Origin: an uncultured Eubacteriales bacterium
GTDB taxonomy: Bacteria > Bacillota > Clostridia > Oscillospirales > Acutalibacteraceae
DNA length: 6,489 nt
NCBI GenBank assembly: GCA_934444895.1
Contig: CAKSDA010000088.1
Location: 1 to 6,489 of the forward strand
Direction: 5' to 3'
Under the pieces are notes generated by a model. That model had not been told where the DNA came from. It saw nothing but the letters and a program-made list of their open reading frames with translations, and searched no databases. A program made the position numbers and the translations under genes. Shown here one piece after another: positions 6,374 through 6,489 of the stretch. Positions within the stretch are counted from its first letter, which is position 1; each line of letters opens with the position of its first letter.

Positions 6374-6408
6374 TTTTCGGTAGTTTTATTTTTGGCAGTT
6401 ACCGAAAA
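6374..6408. repeat. 9-bp perfect inverted repeat in the convergent spacer
   Basis: TTTTCGGTA (6374-6382) and TACCGAAAA (6400-6408) are exact reverse complements around a 17-base spacer. The right arm begins one base beyond the - strand stop codon at 6410-6412, so it falls in the 3' untranslated part of the comM message. Neither strand shows a clear U-tract after it, so it is a poor terminator; it may stabilise the 3' end or bind a protein. The rest of 6272-6409 shows no coding potential that I can support. Confidence 0.4.
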
Positions 6409-6409
6409 G

Positions 6410-6489
6410 TTATTTCCAGTACTTTCTGTCAAGACTTCTGAACTGAATGGCCTGCGCAACATGTATGTAGGAAATTTTTTCGGAATTTT
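6410..6489 (-). CDS. comM: ComM/YifB-type Mg-chelatase-like AAA+ ATPase, C-terminal end only (partial)
   Basis: On the - strand the last 25 codons before TAA (6412-6410) read NSEKISYIHVAQAIQFRSLDRKYWK. The block HVAQAIQFRSLDRKYW matches the highly typical C-terminus of ComM/YifB proteins (usually H-[IVL]-x-E-A-I-Q-Y-R-S-L-D-R-x-Y-W). These are hexameric AAA+ ATPases with an N-terminal Lon-like domain and a magnesium-chelatase-type ATPase core; in naturally transformable Gram-negatives ComM acts as a branch-migration helicase during DNA integration, while its job in Clostridia is less clear. The rest of the gene, including the ATPase motifs, lies beyond the right edge of the window, so integrity cannot be judged. 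It converges on the lipoprotein gene. The call rests on a short but distinctive tail; the final codons lack alternatives of similar quality in other frames. Confidence 0.85.
   Translation of the reverse strand, partial: NSEKISYIHVAQAIQFRSLDRKYWK

Noticed and set aside
1..6489. Search for mobile elements, CRISPR arrays, tRNA or rRNA genes, toxin-antitoxin pairs
   Set aside because: No transposase or integrase motifs, spaced repeats, cloverleaf segments or small paired genes were seen; the window is occupied by housekeeping genes with similar base composition.

Overview
The window reads as chromosomal DNA from a Gram-positive, probably anaerobic Clostridia-type bacterium (Oscillospiraceae or Lachnospiraceae relatives seem most likely; this is inference). 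The reasons are strong purine-rich ribosome binding sites, UUG starts, AT-rich spacers, a lipoprotein with a classic lipobox, no sign of outer-membrane genes, and a cysteine-rich PBP2 of the type seen in Clostridia.

From left to right on the + strand: a soluble diacylglycerol-kinase-family lipid kinase (89-1000), then the rod-shape cluster mreB (1035-2054), mreC (2100-2948), mreD (2954-3475) and the class B penicillin-binding protein PBP2/mrdA (3501-5501), with gaps of only 5-45 bases between genes. A 120-base AT-rich spacer follows, then a small lipoprotein of unknown function (5622-6215). A very strong hairpin terminator (6233-6271) closes the block. At the right edge, on the - strand, lie the last 25 codons of a ComM/YifB-type AAA+ ATPase gene (6410-6489); it converges on the same terminator, which can work in both directions.

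The core genes work together. MreB filaments under the membrane, MreC and MreD in the membrane, and PBP2 as the transpeptidase form the elongation machinery that inserts peptidoglycan along the side wall. The lipid kinase returns diacylglycerol to phospholipid synthesis and may tie membrane supply to wall growth. The lipoprotein may share the transcript, because no terminator is visible between it and mrdA. The cluster lacks rodA and the min genes, which often follow PBP2 in Clostridia.

Most of the window is well-understood housekeeping DNA, and I see no undescribed defence or mobile system. The items most worth a second look are a probable Cys3-His zinc site in the PBP2 transpeptidase domain, the uncharacterised lipoprotein with what looks like an internal duplication, and the easily missed comM tail.
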